A DNA stretch of 8,116 bases from an uncultured Bacillota bacterium (GTDB lineage: Bacteria > Bacillota > JAAYKD01). This document shows positions 1 to 6,424 of this stretch, in pieces. The stretch's first letter is position 1. Each line of letters begins with the position of its first letter. The notes beneath the pieces were generated by a model. That model searched no databases, was not told where the DNA came from, and saw only the letters and a program-made list of their open reading frames with translations. The stretch spans positions 1-8,116 of the forward strand of contig CALCNS010000337.1 of assembly GCA_937897315.1 (NCBI GenBank), read 5' to 3'. The position numbers and the translations under genes are program-made.

Positions 1-30
1 CGGACTCCCTCCCTTCCATCGCAACTAGGA
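1..30 (-). promoter_or_regulatory. Shine-Dalgarno of a downstream gene starting just beyond the left edge
   Basis: After the gamma-subunit stop codon the minus strand carries the purine run AAGGGAGGGAG (positions 15 to 5), followed by only four bases before the window ends. This is a strong ribosome binding site, so another gene of the same operon very probably begins within a few bases outside the window. An ATG at 19-17 lies inside this stretch but has no Shine-Dalgarno of its own, so it is less likely to be the start. No hairpin or T-run terminator is seen here. The identity of the next gene cannot be told. Confidence 0.6.
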
Positions 31-564
31 TTAGACTCGGGCTGCACCTGCCTTTAAGGCTTCTTCGTTCATGGGCATTAGGTTCTGTCGATGTGCTGGA
101 AGCTTCTTTTTTAAAGTATAGACGATGGATTCCACTTCTACTGCTTCAGTTGCTTTCAAAAACGCACCTAACATGACCATGTTCGCCACACGACTGCTTC
201 CAATCTTGTCAGCAATTTCGTTTGCAGGAATCAAGATCTGCTTTATATCGGTTCTTGCACACGTTTGTTCGATGAGCGAGCTGTTTATCAGTAGGACTCC
301 ACCGGGACGAACCATGGGAGCGAATTTCTCAAAACTTTGTATGTTCATGACGATGGCTGCAGAGGGACTTAGTACGATAGGGCTTCCAATTTCCTCATCG
401 GATACCACTACATTACAATTGGCGGTTCCCCCGCGCATTTCCGGGCCGTAAGATGGTAACCATGTTACTTTCTTGTTCTCTTTTAACCCGGCTTCCGTAA
501 TCAACTGTCCCATGAGCATGACACCTTGTCCCCCAAAACCGGCAATTACAATATCGTGAGTCAT
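31..564 (-). CDS. 2-oxoacid:ferredoxin oxidoreductase, gamma subunit (probable 2-ketoisovalerate type)
   Basis: This is the small catalytic-core subunit of a multi-subunit 2-oxoacid:ferredoxin oxidoreductase, which oxidatively decarboxylates 2-oxoacids to acyl-CoA in the cytoplasm. The 177 residues match the usual size of a separate gamma subunit. Family motifs are visible: GFGGQGV at 9-15, near the start of a Rossmann-like fold, and SYGPEMRGGTANC at 38-50. A conserved-looking helix NMVMLGAFL follows at 128-136. The start ATG lies one base after the TAA of the beta gene, and its Shine-Dalgarno GAGGAGG sits inside the last codons of that gene, so translation is very probably coupled. It is the last complete gene of the operon in this window. 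The family is certain. The branched-chain substrate is inferred from the VorB-like alpha subunit and the ptb/buk neighbours. Confidence 0.93.
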   Translation of the reverse strand: MTHDIVIAGFGGQGVMLMGQLITEAGLKENKKVTWLPSYGPEMRGGTANCNVVVSDEEIGSPIVLSPSAAIVMNIQSFEKFAPMVRPGGVLLINSSLIEQTCARTDIKQILIPANEIADKIGSSRVANMVMLGAFLKATEAVEVESIVYTLKKKLPAHRQNLMPMNEEALKAGAARV

Positions 565-565
565 C

Positions 566-1312
566 TTATTTTACCTCCTCGGGTACTTTGAAGTCTTTCA
601 AAGGATAATAAGGAATCATATTTCCTTCTAACCACTTTAAAGCTTCAATCGGACTCAATCCCCAATTGGTTGGACAAGTGGATAGAACTTCTACCATGGA
701 AAACCCTAGGCCTTTTTGTTGTGCAATAAATGCTTGCTTAATCATTTTCTTGGCTTTCAAGACGTTTGCAGCATTATGCACCGATACTCGGCTGATTAAA
801 GCGGTACTGTCTAAGGTAGCCAGCATTTCTGACATGCGAATCGGCTTTCCGGTCTGAGCTTCCTGACGTCCATAGGGTGATGTAGTGGTCTTCTGCTCTA
901 GTAAACTGGTTGGAGCCATTTGTCCACCCGTCATACCATAAATGGCATTGTTCACAAAAATGACAGTGATATTTTCACCTCGATGAGCTGCATGAACAAT
1001 CTCAGCGGTTCCTATCGAAGCCAAATCTCCATCCCCTTGATAGGAGAAAATTACCTGGTCGGGCAGAGCTCTTTTTAAGCCGGTTGCTACAGCCGGGGCT
1101 CTGCCATGGGCAGCTTGAACCATATCGCAATTGAAATAGTTATAGGCAAAAACGGAACAGCCGACCGGAGCAATTCCAATGGTTTTCCCGGCAATATCTA
1201 ATTCATCCATGACTTCTGCGATAAGGCGATGGATAATACCATGGGTACAACCCGGACAATAGTGAGTGGTCACGTTGGTCAAGGATTTTGGTCTTTCAAA
1301 CACGATGGCCAT
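566..1312 (-). CDS. 2-oxoacid:ferredoxin oxidoreductase, beta (thiamine pyrophosphate-binding) subunit
   Basis: This subunit binds the thiamine diphosphate pyrophosphate-Mg end and the proximal [4Fe-4S] cluster of the enzyme that converts a 2-oxoacid plus CoA and oxidised ferredoxin into acyl-CoA, CO2 and reduced ferredoxin. Its 248 residues are normal for a stand-alone beta subunit. The TPP motif runs from GDGD at 93-96 to the NN pair at 121-122, followed by YGMTGGQ. Four cysteines are placed as expected for the cluster: C19 and C22 (CPGC), C52 (VGCS) and C213 (TCPTNWG). An additional C62 is present. The ATG start follows the alpha-subunit stop by one base, with the Shine-Dalgarno GAGAGG embedded in the 3' end of the alpha gene. 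All catalytic motifs look intact. The exact substrate cannot be read from this subunit alone. Confidence 0.95.
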   Translation of the reverse strand: MAIVFERPKSLTNVTTHYCPGCTHGIIHRLIAEVMDELDIAGKTIGIAPVGCSVFAYNYFNCDMVQAAHGRAPAVATGLKRALPDQVIFSYQGDGDLASIGTAEIVHAAHRGENITVIFVNNAIYGMTGGQMAPTSLLEQKTTTSPYGRQEAQTGKPIRMSEMLATLDSTALISRVSVHNAANVLKAKKMIKQAFIAQQKGLGFSMVEVLSTCPTNWGLSPIEALKWLEGNMIPYYPLKDFKVPEEVK

Positions 1313-1313
1313 C

Positions 1314-2372
1314 TTATTTCACCTCTCCCATAAGTTTGATTAGTTCTGCAAGAATGTGTTTAGGTTCTGGAGCCATCCCTCCGGTTCGTCCATGGAAGGC
1401 TACCGGCTGGCGTCCATTCACCGCTAAACGTACATCCTCAACCATTTGTCCCGCACTCATCTCTACAACCAAAAATCCTTTGGCATGTGAGGCAACACGA
1501 TCAAAAGCAACATGTGGGAATGGGAACAAAGTGATGGGGCGAATCAATCCCACGGACAATCCTTGAGCTCGAGCCATATTCACTACAGTGCGCATGATTC
1601 GTGCGGTTGTACCATACCCTACTAAGAAGTACTCTGCATCTTCATAAAGAGTTTCATAACGTACTTCATTCTGTTCCATTTGAAGGAACTTTTCTTGTAG
1701 GTTGATGTTGTGTTTCTCACATTCTTCTGCTTGTATGAACAAGGAGTTCACCACATTGGGTTTTCTTTTGCCTTCCGTACCGGTTGTAGCCCATGATTTA
1801 TCGTACAATGCCGGTTCCTTTGGTTCGATAATGACCGGTTCCATCATCTGACCCAGCATACCATCTCCTAAAATCATCACAGGATTACGGTACTTTTCAG
1901 CCAAATCAAATGCTTCCATCGTGAGATTAACCATTTCTTGTATGGAAGACGGTGCTAAAACCAACAATTTATAGTCTCCATGGCCACCACCTTTTGTAGC
2001 TTGGAAATAATCACCTTGAGAAGGTTGAATGGTGCCCAATCCAGGGCCCCCACGCATCATGTTGACCACAACACACGGAAGTTGAGAGCCGACCATGTAA
2101 GAAATACCTTCTTGTTTCAAGCTAATACCCGGGCTGGAAGAAGAGGTCATACAACGAACCCCTGCACTGGCAGCACCATAGACCATGTTAATCGCTGCCA
2201 CTTCACTTTCTGCCTGAACAAAAGTACCTTTCAATTCCGGTAAACGTTTTGACATATATTCCGGTACTTCATTTTGTGGTGTAATGGGGTAACCAAAGAA
2301 ATATCGACAACCAGCAGCCACTGCTGCTTCTGCCAAGGCTTCGTTCCCCTTCATTAAAATCTTTTCAGCCAT
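1314..2372 (-). CDS. vorB: 2-oxoacid:ferredoxin oxidoreductase alpha subunit, VorB-like (3-methyl-2-oxobutanoate type)
   Basis: This is the alpha subunit of the oxidoreductase, contributing the pyrimidine side of the thiamine diphosphate site. Its 352 residues fit the VorB group. The signature [15 protein letters not shown] at 27-41 is typical of 2-ketoisovalerate oxidoreductases and related 2-oxoacid enzymes. Other motifs are QAESEVAA (53-60), [10 protein letters not shown] (75-84), RGGPGLGT (107-114) and GDGMLG (169-174). A second domain starts near residue 247 with VGYGTTAR and contains RPITLFPFP (278-286). The ATG has a strong Shine-Dalgarno, TAGGAGGG, that overlaps the stop codon of the ferredoxin gene 11 bases upstream. 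The likely role is oxidative decarboxylation of branched-chain 2-oxoacids from valine, leucine and isoleucine. A 2-oxoglutarate (KorA-like) specificity is the main alternative, but ptb and buk alongside favour the branched-chain role. Confidence 0.92.
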   Translation of the reverse strand: MAEKILMKGNEALAEAAVAAGCRYFFGYPITPQNEVPEYMSKRLPELKGTFVQAESEVAAINMVYGAASAGVRCMTSSSSPGISLKQEGISYMVGSQLPCVVVNMMRGGPGLGTIQPSQGDYFQATKGGGHGDYKLLVLAPSSIQEMVNLTMEAFDLAEKYRNPVMILGDGMLGQMMEPVIIEPKEPALYDKSWATTGTEGKRKPNVVNSLFIQAEECEKHNINLQEKFLQMEQNEVRYETLYEDAEYFLVGYGTTARIMRTVVNMARAQGLSVGLIRPITLFPFPHVAFDRVASHAKGFLVVEMSAGQMVEDVRLAVNGRQPVAFHGRTGGMAPEPKHILAELIKLMGEVK

Positions 2373-2383
2373 GTTGTTCCCTC

Positions 2384-2587
2384 CTACTTCTCCACCTTAA
2401 TCGCACAATCTGGACACATACGGGCACACATTGCACAGGATATGCATAAGTTCTGGTCAATGATGGTAACCGGATGATACCCTTTGGAATTCATGTGGTT
2501 TCCCATCACCAGAATTTTCTTCGGGCATGCTGTGGTACAGAGTCCGCAACCCTTGCAAACATCTTCAAAAATTGTCACTCTAATCAT
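2384..2587 (-). CDS. Small 2x[4Fe-4S] ferredoxin-type subunit of the 2-oxoacid oxidoreductase
   Basis: This 67-residue ferredoxin-like protein carries two complete cluster motifs: C11, C14, C17 and C21 followed by P22, then C48, C51, C54 and C58 followed by P59. One extra cysteine lies at 61. It is likely the delta (electron-transfer) subunit that passes electrons from the thiamine site to external ferredoxin. The start was chosen at the ATG at 2587 because AAGGAGG (2599-2593) precedes it by five bases and the protein then begins MIRVTIFEDVCKGCG, as expected for the family. An in-frame ATG at 2602 would add five residues, but its purine run directly abuts it or lies too far upstream. The gene is 22 bases after the P-loop gene and 11 before the alpha subunit. 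Confidence 0.92.
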   Translation of the reverse strand: MIRVTIFEDVCKGCGLCTTACPKKILVMGNHMNSKGYHPVTIIDQNLCISCAMCARMCPDCAIKVEK

Positions 2588-2592
2588 AATGG

Positions 2593-2599
2593 CCTCCTT
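2593..2599 (-). promoter_or_regulatory. Shine-Dalgarno deciding the ferredoxin start
   Basis: AAGGAGG on the minus strand lies five bases before the ATG at 2587. It also falls within the first codons of the longer reading frame that would begin at 2602, so it supports the shorter protein. Confidence 0.75.
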
Positions 2600-2609
2600 C
2601 ATTCCTTTC

Positions 2610-3293
2610 CTACTCCTCTATATTGCGTTCCCATGGAGGTAGCATTTGCCTATCCACGAGAAACAGGGGTTCCTTGATGATATGTTTTACATCTTGATGT
2701 AATCTTCTGTCAATCGCGACAAAAGCGATGGGTAATCCAGTTCGTTTCGACACTTCTTGAGCTACCGCATATCCCTCCAAAATGGTTTCTTTGGTTGTCT
2801 CTGCACCTAGATTCGTATTCGCTACGAGGGCAGTAATTGGCAATCGAGATCTCCATTCGATGCGTTCTTTCATTTCGATTAAATGATCTGCTGTTTGAGA
2901 AAACGGTCTTCTTGTATTAATCACAAACAGAACTTCATGATCGATTTTTTCGAACTGTGCTTTGTATTGACCTAGTGCAACAGCTCCGGCATCGTCACCA
3001 CCGACATCCATTATTACTTTTAAATCGGGATTATGAAAGACCGTAAACACTTCAGCTGATACGGAAGGCATATCAGCGTGTTGTAGCTCACCTTGCGGTA
3101 AAATGACTCGAATGTCTCGGTGAATCAATTTGGTTCGAAACTCTCTTGCTCGAAAATAAGGCTTGACAATGTCTAAATCAACAATGGCTATTTGATGATA
3201 TTGTGGAGCCAAAAACTGCACAACATTCAACGATAATTCTGTTTTACCGCTCCCATATGGACCAACGAAAACCGTGACTCGATGATCAAACAT
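2610..3293 (-). CDS. P-loop NTPase of unknown function in an oxidoreductase/butyrate kinase operon
   Basis: This 227-residue soluble protein has a clear Walker A motif, GPYGSGKT, at 11-18. It is followed by an acidic strand IVDLDIVKPYFRARE (37-51) and a Walker B-like strand VIMDVGGDDAG (93-103). The arrangement resembles the MinD/CobQ/ParA-type (SIMIBI) nucleotide-binding fold, although the deviant KGGxGK signature is absent. There is no cysteine in the whole protein, so it does not itself hold an Fe-S cluster through cysteines. No signal peptide or membrane segment is seen. Its ATG overlaps the end of the second butyrate kinase gene by eight bases, and the ferredoxin gene follows after 22 bases, so it is co-translated with the pathway. 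Possible roles are assembly or activation of the oxidoreductase, or nucleotide-dependent regulation; both are inference from position only. The P-loop call is secure; the function is unknown. Confidence 0.85.
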   Translation of the reverse strand: MFDHRVTVFVGPYGSGKTELSLNVVQFLAPQYHQIAIVDLDIVKPYFRAREFRTKLIHRDIRVILPQGELQHADMPSVSAEVFTVFHNPDLKVIMDVGGDDAGAVALGQYKAQFEKIDHEVLFVINTRRPFSQTADHLIEMKERIEWRSRLPITALVANTNLGAETTKETILEGYAVAQEVSKRTGLPIAFVAIDRRLHQDVKHIIKEPLFLVDRQMLPPWERNIEE

Positions 3294-4359
3294 ATTCCTT
3301 CACCTTTTCTTGATTTCGCAAAACACGTAAGGTACCTTCGGCCAGTGCCATGAGTTCATCTTCTCCCGGATACAGTATCACTTTACCTAAGAAACCTATT
3401 TTCTTTTGGATAAAGTCTGTCAAACGTTTACTATACGCCAAACCACCAGTTAAGATAATCCCATCATATTGACCCTCTAACACGACCGCAGCAGCTCCAA
3501 TTTCTTTCGCCACCTGATAACCCATTGCTTCGAAGGCTTCTTTTGCCTTTTCGTCCCCTTTATCGATTCTTTGCTCAATTTCTCTGCCATCATTGCTTCC
3601 TAAATAAGCGACTAAACCACCTTTTCCCACAAAATGTTTTCGCAACTCGTTCTCTGTGTATTGTCCACTGAAAGCCAATCGTATGACATCACCAACTGGC
3701 AAACCACCGGCTCGCTCCGGGGACAAAGGACCATCACCATCCAAAGCATTGTTGGAGTCAATCATCTTACCATTTCGATGAGCACTAACAGAAATTCCGC
3801 CGCCCAAATGTGCAATGACGAAACTGCTGTTTTCGTAGGTTTTTCCCAACTCGAGAGCACATCGATGAGCGACCATTTTTTGATTTAAGGTATGTTGAAC
3901 ACTTTTTCTCTGTATCTCAGGCATGCCACTGTATCGAGCTAAGGGTTCCAACTCATCGACAACAGTAGGGTCGACAATGTATGCTTTCACTCCAGCTTGT
4001 TTTGCAAAGGCCTCTGCCAATAATCCACCTAAATTGGAAGCATGTTGCCCGGAATATCCTTCTTGCAAATGCTGCCTCATCAAGTCGTTGACTTCGTAGG
4101 TACCTCCTTGAATCGGTTTTAGCATTCCACCGCGTCCAACAACCGCTTGTATTTGTTGTATATCCACTCCATGCTTGACAAGACTAGCCACTATGGTTTG
4201 ATAACGAAATTCATATTGAGCAAAAATCGTAGGAAAGTGTTTCAACTCTTGAGCCGAGTGCCGCAAAGTCTCATCAAAAAGCAATCGCTCTTCTTGAAAA
4301 ATACCGATCTTAGTGGAGGTAGAGCCGGGATTGATGGTTAAAATAAGGTTTTTCTGCAT
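3286..4359 (-). CDS. buk: Butyrate kinase, copy 2 (acetokinase family)
   Basis: This enzyme interconverts a short- or branched-chain acyl phosphate plus ADP with the free acid plus ATP, giving substrate-level phosphorylation in the cytoplasm. Its 357 residues are normal for Buk. ASKHA-fold phosphate-binding motifs are in order: INPGSTSTK (9-17), VGRGGMLKP (74-82), AHLGGG (183-188), PERAGGLP (214-221) and LTGGLAYS (303-310). The ATG at 4359 is preceded by TAGGAGAG, which includes the stop codon of ptb nine bases upstream. The 3' end overlaps the P-loop gene by eight bases. It is clearly diverged from copy 1 on the far side of ptb (for example GDGPLSPERAGGLPVGD here, GGPFSAERAGTLPVYS there), so the two may differ in chain-length or branched-chain preference. 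No catalytic motif appears lost. Which copy prefers which acid cannot be told from sequence. Confidence 0.94.
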   Translation of the reverse strand: MQKNLILTINPGSTSTKIGIFQEERLLFDETLRHSAQELKHFPTIFAQYEFRYQTIVASLVKHGVDIQQIQAVVGRGGMLKPIQGGTYEVNDLMRQHLQEGYSGQHASNLGGLLAEAFAKQAGVKAYIVDPTVVDELEPLARYSGMPEIQRKSVQHTLNQKMVAHRCALELGKTYENSSFVIAHLGGGISVSAHRNGKMIDSNNALDGDGPLSPERAGGLPVGDVIRLAFSGQYTENELRKHFVGKGGLVAYLGSNDGREIEQRIDKGDEKAKEAFEAMGYQVAKEIGAAAVVLEGQYDGIILTGGLAYSKRLTDFIQKKIGFLGKVILYPGEDELMALAEGTLRVLRNQEKVKEYV

Positions 4360-4368
4360 GATACTCTC

Positions 4369-5271
4369 CTACTCATTGGCCAAATAAGATGCTACCGCAA
4401 TGGATCGGAACTTCGCTTCCGGAGAATCAGAGCGGGAAGTGAGTACGATGGGTTTTCTAGCCCCTACCACGACTCCCGCTACTTTGGTTTGGCCAAAATA
4501 AACCAGCGATTTGTACATGACATTCCCGACTTCAATATATGGTACTAGTACGATATCAGCATGACCGGCTATAGAACCTGTAATTCCTTTATGCTTTGCA
4601 GCTTCCGGTACAAGCGCTCCATCGAATGCCAGCGGACCACTCACCAATGCATCTCCAAATTGCCCGGCCAAAGCCATTTCATGTAAGGCCTGCCCATCTA
4701 CTGTAGCTTGCATTTTTGGATTGACTTGCTCAAATGCTGCCAAAGGAACCACTTTGGGTTGCTGCACTCCAAATCTTCTTGCAACTGTTAACGCGCTCTG
4801 CAAGATATCTACTTTCTGTTCTAAAGTTGGAGCTATATTCATACCTCCATCGGTCATAAATAATAGACGTTTCAGCCCGGGAACTTCCATAACAGCGACA
4901 TGACAGATGAGATTTCCAGTACGCAACCCTATTTCTTTATCTAAAACTGCTCGAAGTAGATTTGCCGTATCGACAATTCCCTTCATCAACATATGTGCCT
5001 CACCGTTAGAAACCATCTCGACTGCTTTACGGGCGGCTTGTATGGCATCTTCTGCATCGACAATCTTCATACTGGATAAATCTAACTGGTGTTTTGTAGC
5101 TAACTCTTCGATAATGGATTTCTTCCCAACAAGAGTCGCATGGACTAATCCAAATCGAACGGCATGCTCAATCGCTTCCAGAACCTCTAGATCGTGCGCA
5201 GCCGCGACTGCAATATGCCGTTTTGGCAATGAGGTGACTGCTTTTAACAAATCATCAAATGATTGAATCAA
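4369..5271 (-). CDS. ptb: Phosphate butyryltransferase (probable TTG start)
   Basis: This enzyme converts butyryl-CoA or a branched acyl-CoA plus phosphate to acyl phosphate plus CoA, the step between the oxidoreductase and butyrate kinase. Visible family segments, numbered from the TTG start, are LMKGIVDTA (95-103), FMTDGGMNIAP (138-148), SGPLAFD (212-218), AKHKGITG (225-232), ADIVLVP (238-244) and VLTSRSDS (276-283). Starting at TTG 5271 gives 300 residues, the usual Ptb size, with the N-terminus MIQSFDDLLK. That TTG has AAAGGAG eight bases upstream. The in-frame ATG at 5319 would add 16 charged residues, overlap the preceding buk by 29 bases and has only a poor ribosome site. The gene begins 19 bases after buk copy 1 and ends nine before copy 2. 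Phosphotransacetylase is the nearest alternative, but the buk neighbours and length favour Ptb. Confidence 0.93.
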   Translation of the reverse strand: MIQSFDDLLKAVTSLPKRHIAVAAAHDLEVLEAIEHAVRFGLVHATLVGKKSIIEELATKHQLDLSSMKIVDAEDAIQAARKAVEMVSNGEAHMLMKGIVDTANLLRAVLDKEIGLRTGNLICHVAVMEVPGLKRLLFMTDGGMNIAPTLEQKVDILQSALTVARRFGVQQPKVVPLAAFEQVNPKMQATVDGQALHEMALAGQFGDALVSGPLAFDGALVPEAAKHKGITGSIAGHADIVLVPYIEVGNVMYKSLVYFGQTKVAGVVVGARKPIVLTSRSDSPEAKFRSIAVASYLANE

Positions 5272-5279
5272 GTTCCTCT

Positions 5280-5286
5280 CTCCTTT
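5280..5286 (-). promoter_or_regulatory. Shine-Dalgarno supporting the TTG start of ptb
   Basis: AAAGGAG on the minus strand lies in the short gap after buk copy 1 and eight bases before TTG at 5271. A second purine group (GAGAGG) follows immediately. No comparable site precedes the ATG at 5319. Confidence 0.7.
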
Positions 5287-5290
5287 ATCT

Positions 5291-6349
5291 TTAATATTCT
5301 CTCGGTGTTTCGTCGCCATTCATCACCCGCAAGACTCCATCTGCCAGTGCACGCATTTCATCTTCTCCGGGGTAACGATAGATGGGTCCAATCCAACCCA
5401 CAGACTCTTCTAATGTTCGCACTAAACGGTCGTTATGTGCCATGCCCCCTGTTAGCAAGATCCCGTCCACTTTTCCTTGAAGAGGAACAGACATTGCCGC
5501 AATTTCTTTACCAATCTGATAAGCCATCGCTTCGAATATGGACAATGCCTGAGCATCTCCTTCGCGGATTCGCTGTTCTACGACACGTAAATCACCTGTC
5601 CCCAAATAGGCCATCAATCCTGCTTGACCATTGATTTTCTTAATCATCTCTTTCTCTGTATAGCGACCGCTGTAACACAATCGAACGAGAGAATAAACAG
5701 GCAGAGTTCCTGCTCTCTCCGCAGAAAAGGGACCACCTTCGTTTGCATTGTTCACATCCACAAAACGGCCGTTTCTGACCGCCGCAATAGAAAAGCCTCC
5801 TCCTAGATGAGCAACTACCACATTTAATGTTTCTGGATTTTGTTGCTCCTTCTCCGCATGACGAAACACCGTGGCACGAATGTTTAAAGCATGTAACATA
5901 CTGGCTCGCGGCAATTCGGGTAATCCGCTGATTCGGGCGACCTCTGCAAACTCATCCACAGATACCGGATCCACAATGTAACTGTTCACCCCAAATTTGG
6001 AGGCAATGGCATCGGCCAATAAGCCCCCTAAGTTGGATGCATGTAAACCATAGGTCCCTGCTCTTAAATCCTGCTTCATCGCTTCATTGACCCTGTACAC
6101 TCCGCTATGCAAGGGTTTTAGCATTCCACCTCGACCCACTACTGCTGCGATGGTATCATCTTTAAGATGCATATCCAGCCATAGCTGTACCATTTGCTCG
6201 CGATAAGGTAACTGAGACAATATCGAATCAAACTTCGCTAAATCTTCCACTTCATGTGATATGGTTTCTTGAACAATGATTTGGTCTTGAGTTAATAACG
6301 CTAATTTGGTTGAGGTTGAACCAGGATTAATGGCTAAGATGACTTGCAT
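5291..6349 (-). CDS. buk: Butyrate kinase, copy 1 (acetokinase family)
   Basis: This ATP-forming kinase for butyryl or branched-chain acyl phosphates is the first gene of the catabolic cluster. With the chosen start it has 352 residues. Motifs in order are INPGSTSTK (7-15), VGRGGMLKP (71-79), AHLGGG (180-185), ERAGTLP (211-217) and LTGGMAHN (299-306), all as expected for an active ASKHA-fold kinase. The start is placed at ATG 6349 because GGGGGAG (6361-6355) sits five bases upstream. An in-frame GTG two codons earlier (6355) runs directly into this purine block and would leave no spacing. It is separated from the preceding STAS/HATPase gene by 75 bases, the only sizeable gap, so an operon promoter could lie there. 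It pairs with ptb 19 bases downstream, and a second diverged buk follows ptb. Confidence 0.94.
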   Translation of the reverse strand: MQVILAINPGSTSTKLALLTQDQIIVQETISHEVEDLAKFDSILSQLPYREQMVQLWLDMHLKDDTIAAVVGRGGMLKPLHSGVYRVNEAMKQDLRAGTYGLHASNLGGLLADAIASKFGVNSYIVDPVSVDEFAEVARISGLPELPRASMLHALNIRATVFRHAEKEQQNPETLNVVVAHLGGGFSIAAVRNGRFVDVNNANEGGPFSAERAGTLPVYSLVRLCYSGRYTEKEMIKKINGQAGLMAYLGTGDLRVVEQRIREGDAQALSIFEAMAYQIGKEIAAMSVPLQGKVDGILLTGGMAHNDRLVRTLEESVGWIGPIYRYPGEDEMRALADGVLRVMNGDETPREY

Positions 6350-6424
6350 TCGCACTCCCCCTTATTTTTCTCTTTTTATCTTTATTTCACCTTACATCTG
6401 TTTTTCTCCTGCCAGTGAATTATT
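6350..6424 (-). other. A-rich intergenic leader before buk copy 1, with a start-stop codon pair
   Basis: This 75-base gap is the largest between genes here. On the minus strand it is purine-rich. It contains AGGAG (6410-6406), then an eight-base spacer and an ATG immediately followed by TAA (6397-6392), which is a minimal start-stop reading frame. A weak sigma-A-like pair can be drawn: TTCACT (6419-6414), 17 bases, TGTAAG (6396-6391), each hexamer matching the consensus at four of six positions. The same stretch has a short inverted repeat, TTCAC (6419-6415) with GTGAA (6390-6386), probably too weak to act as a terminator and without a T-run after it. The Shine-Dalgarno of buk ends the region. 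A promoter is plausible from position but not demonstrated. Confidence 0.4.

Noticed and set aside
5263..5634. Plus-strand open frame of 123 codons opposite ptb and buk copy 1
   Set aside because: It lies antisense over strongly conserved genes, its product resembles no family I know, and it lacks a convincing ribosome site; it is a shadow of the coding strand.
3286..6349. Recent tandem duplication of buk
   Set aside because: The two proteins share motifs but differ across most of their length, including lengths and C-termini, so they are old paralogues or separately acquired copies.
6391..6414. Possible sigma-54 promoter (TGGCAGG... on the minus strand) before buk, expected by analogy with SigL control of ptb-buk-bkd in Bacillus
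   Set aside because: The -24-like TGGCA is present, but no TGC-type -12 element occurs at the required spacing, and no BkdR-like enhancer-binding regulator is seen in the window.
6386..6419. Inverted repeat TTCAC/GTGAA as a terminator or attenuator ahead of buk
   Set aside because: The stem is only five base pairs with a loop of over 20 bases and no following T-run, so it is unlikely to terminate transcription.
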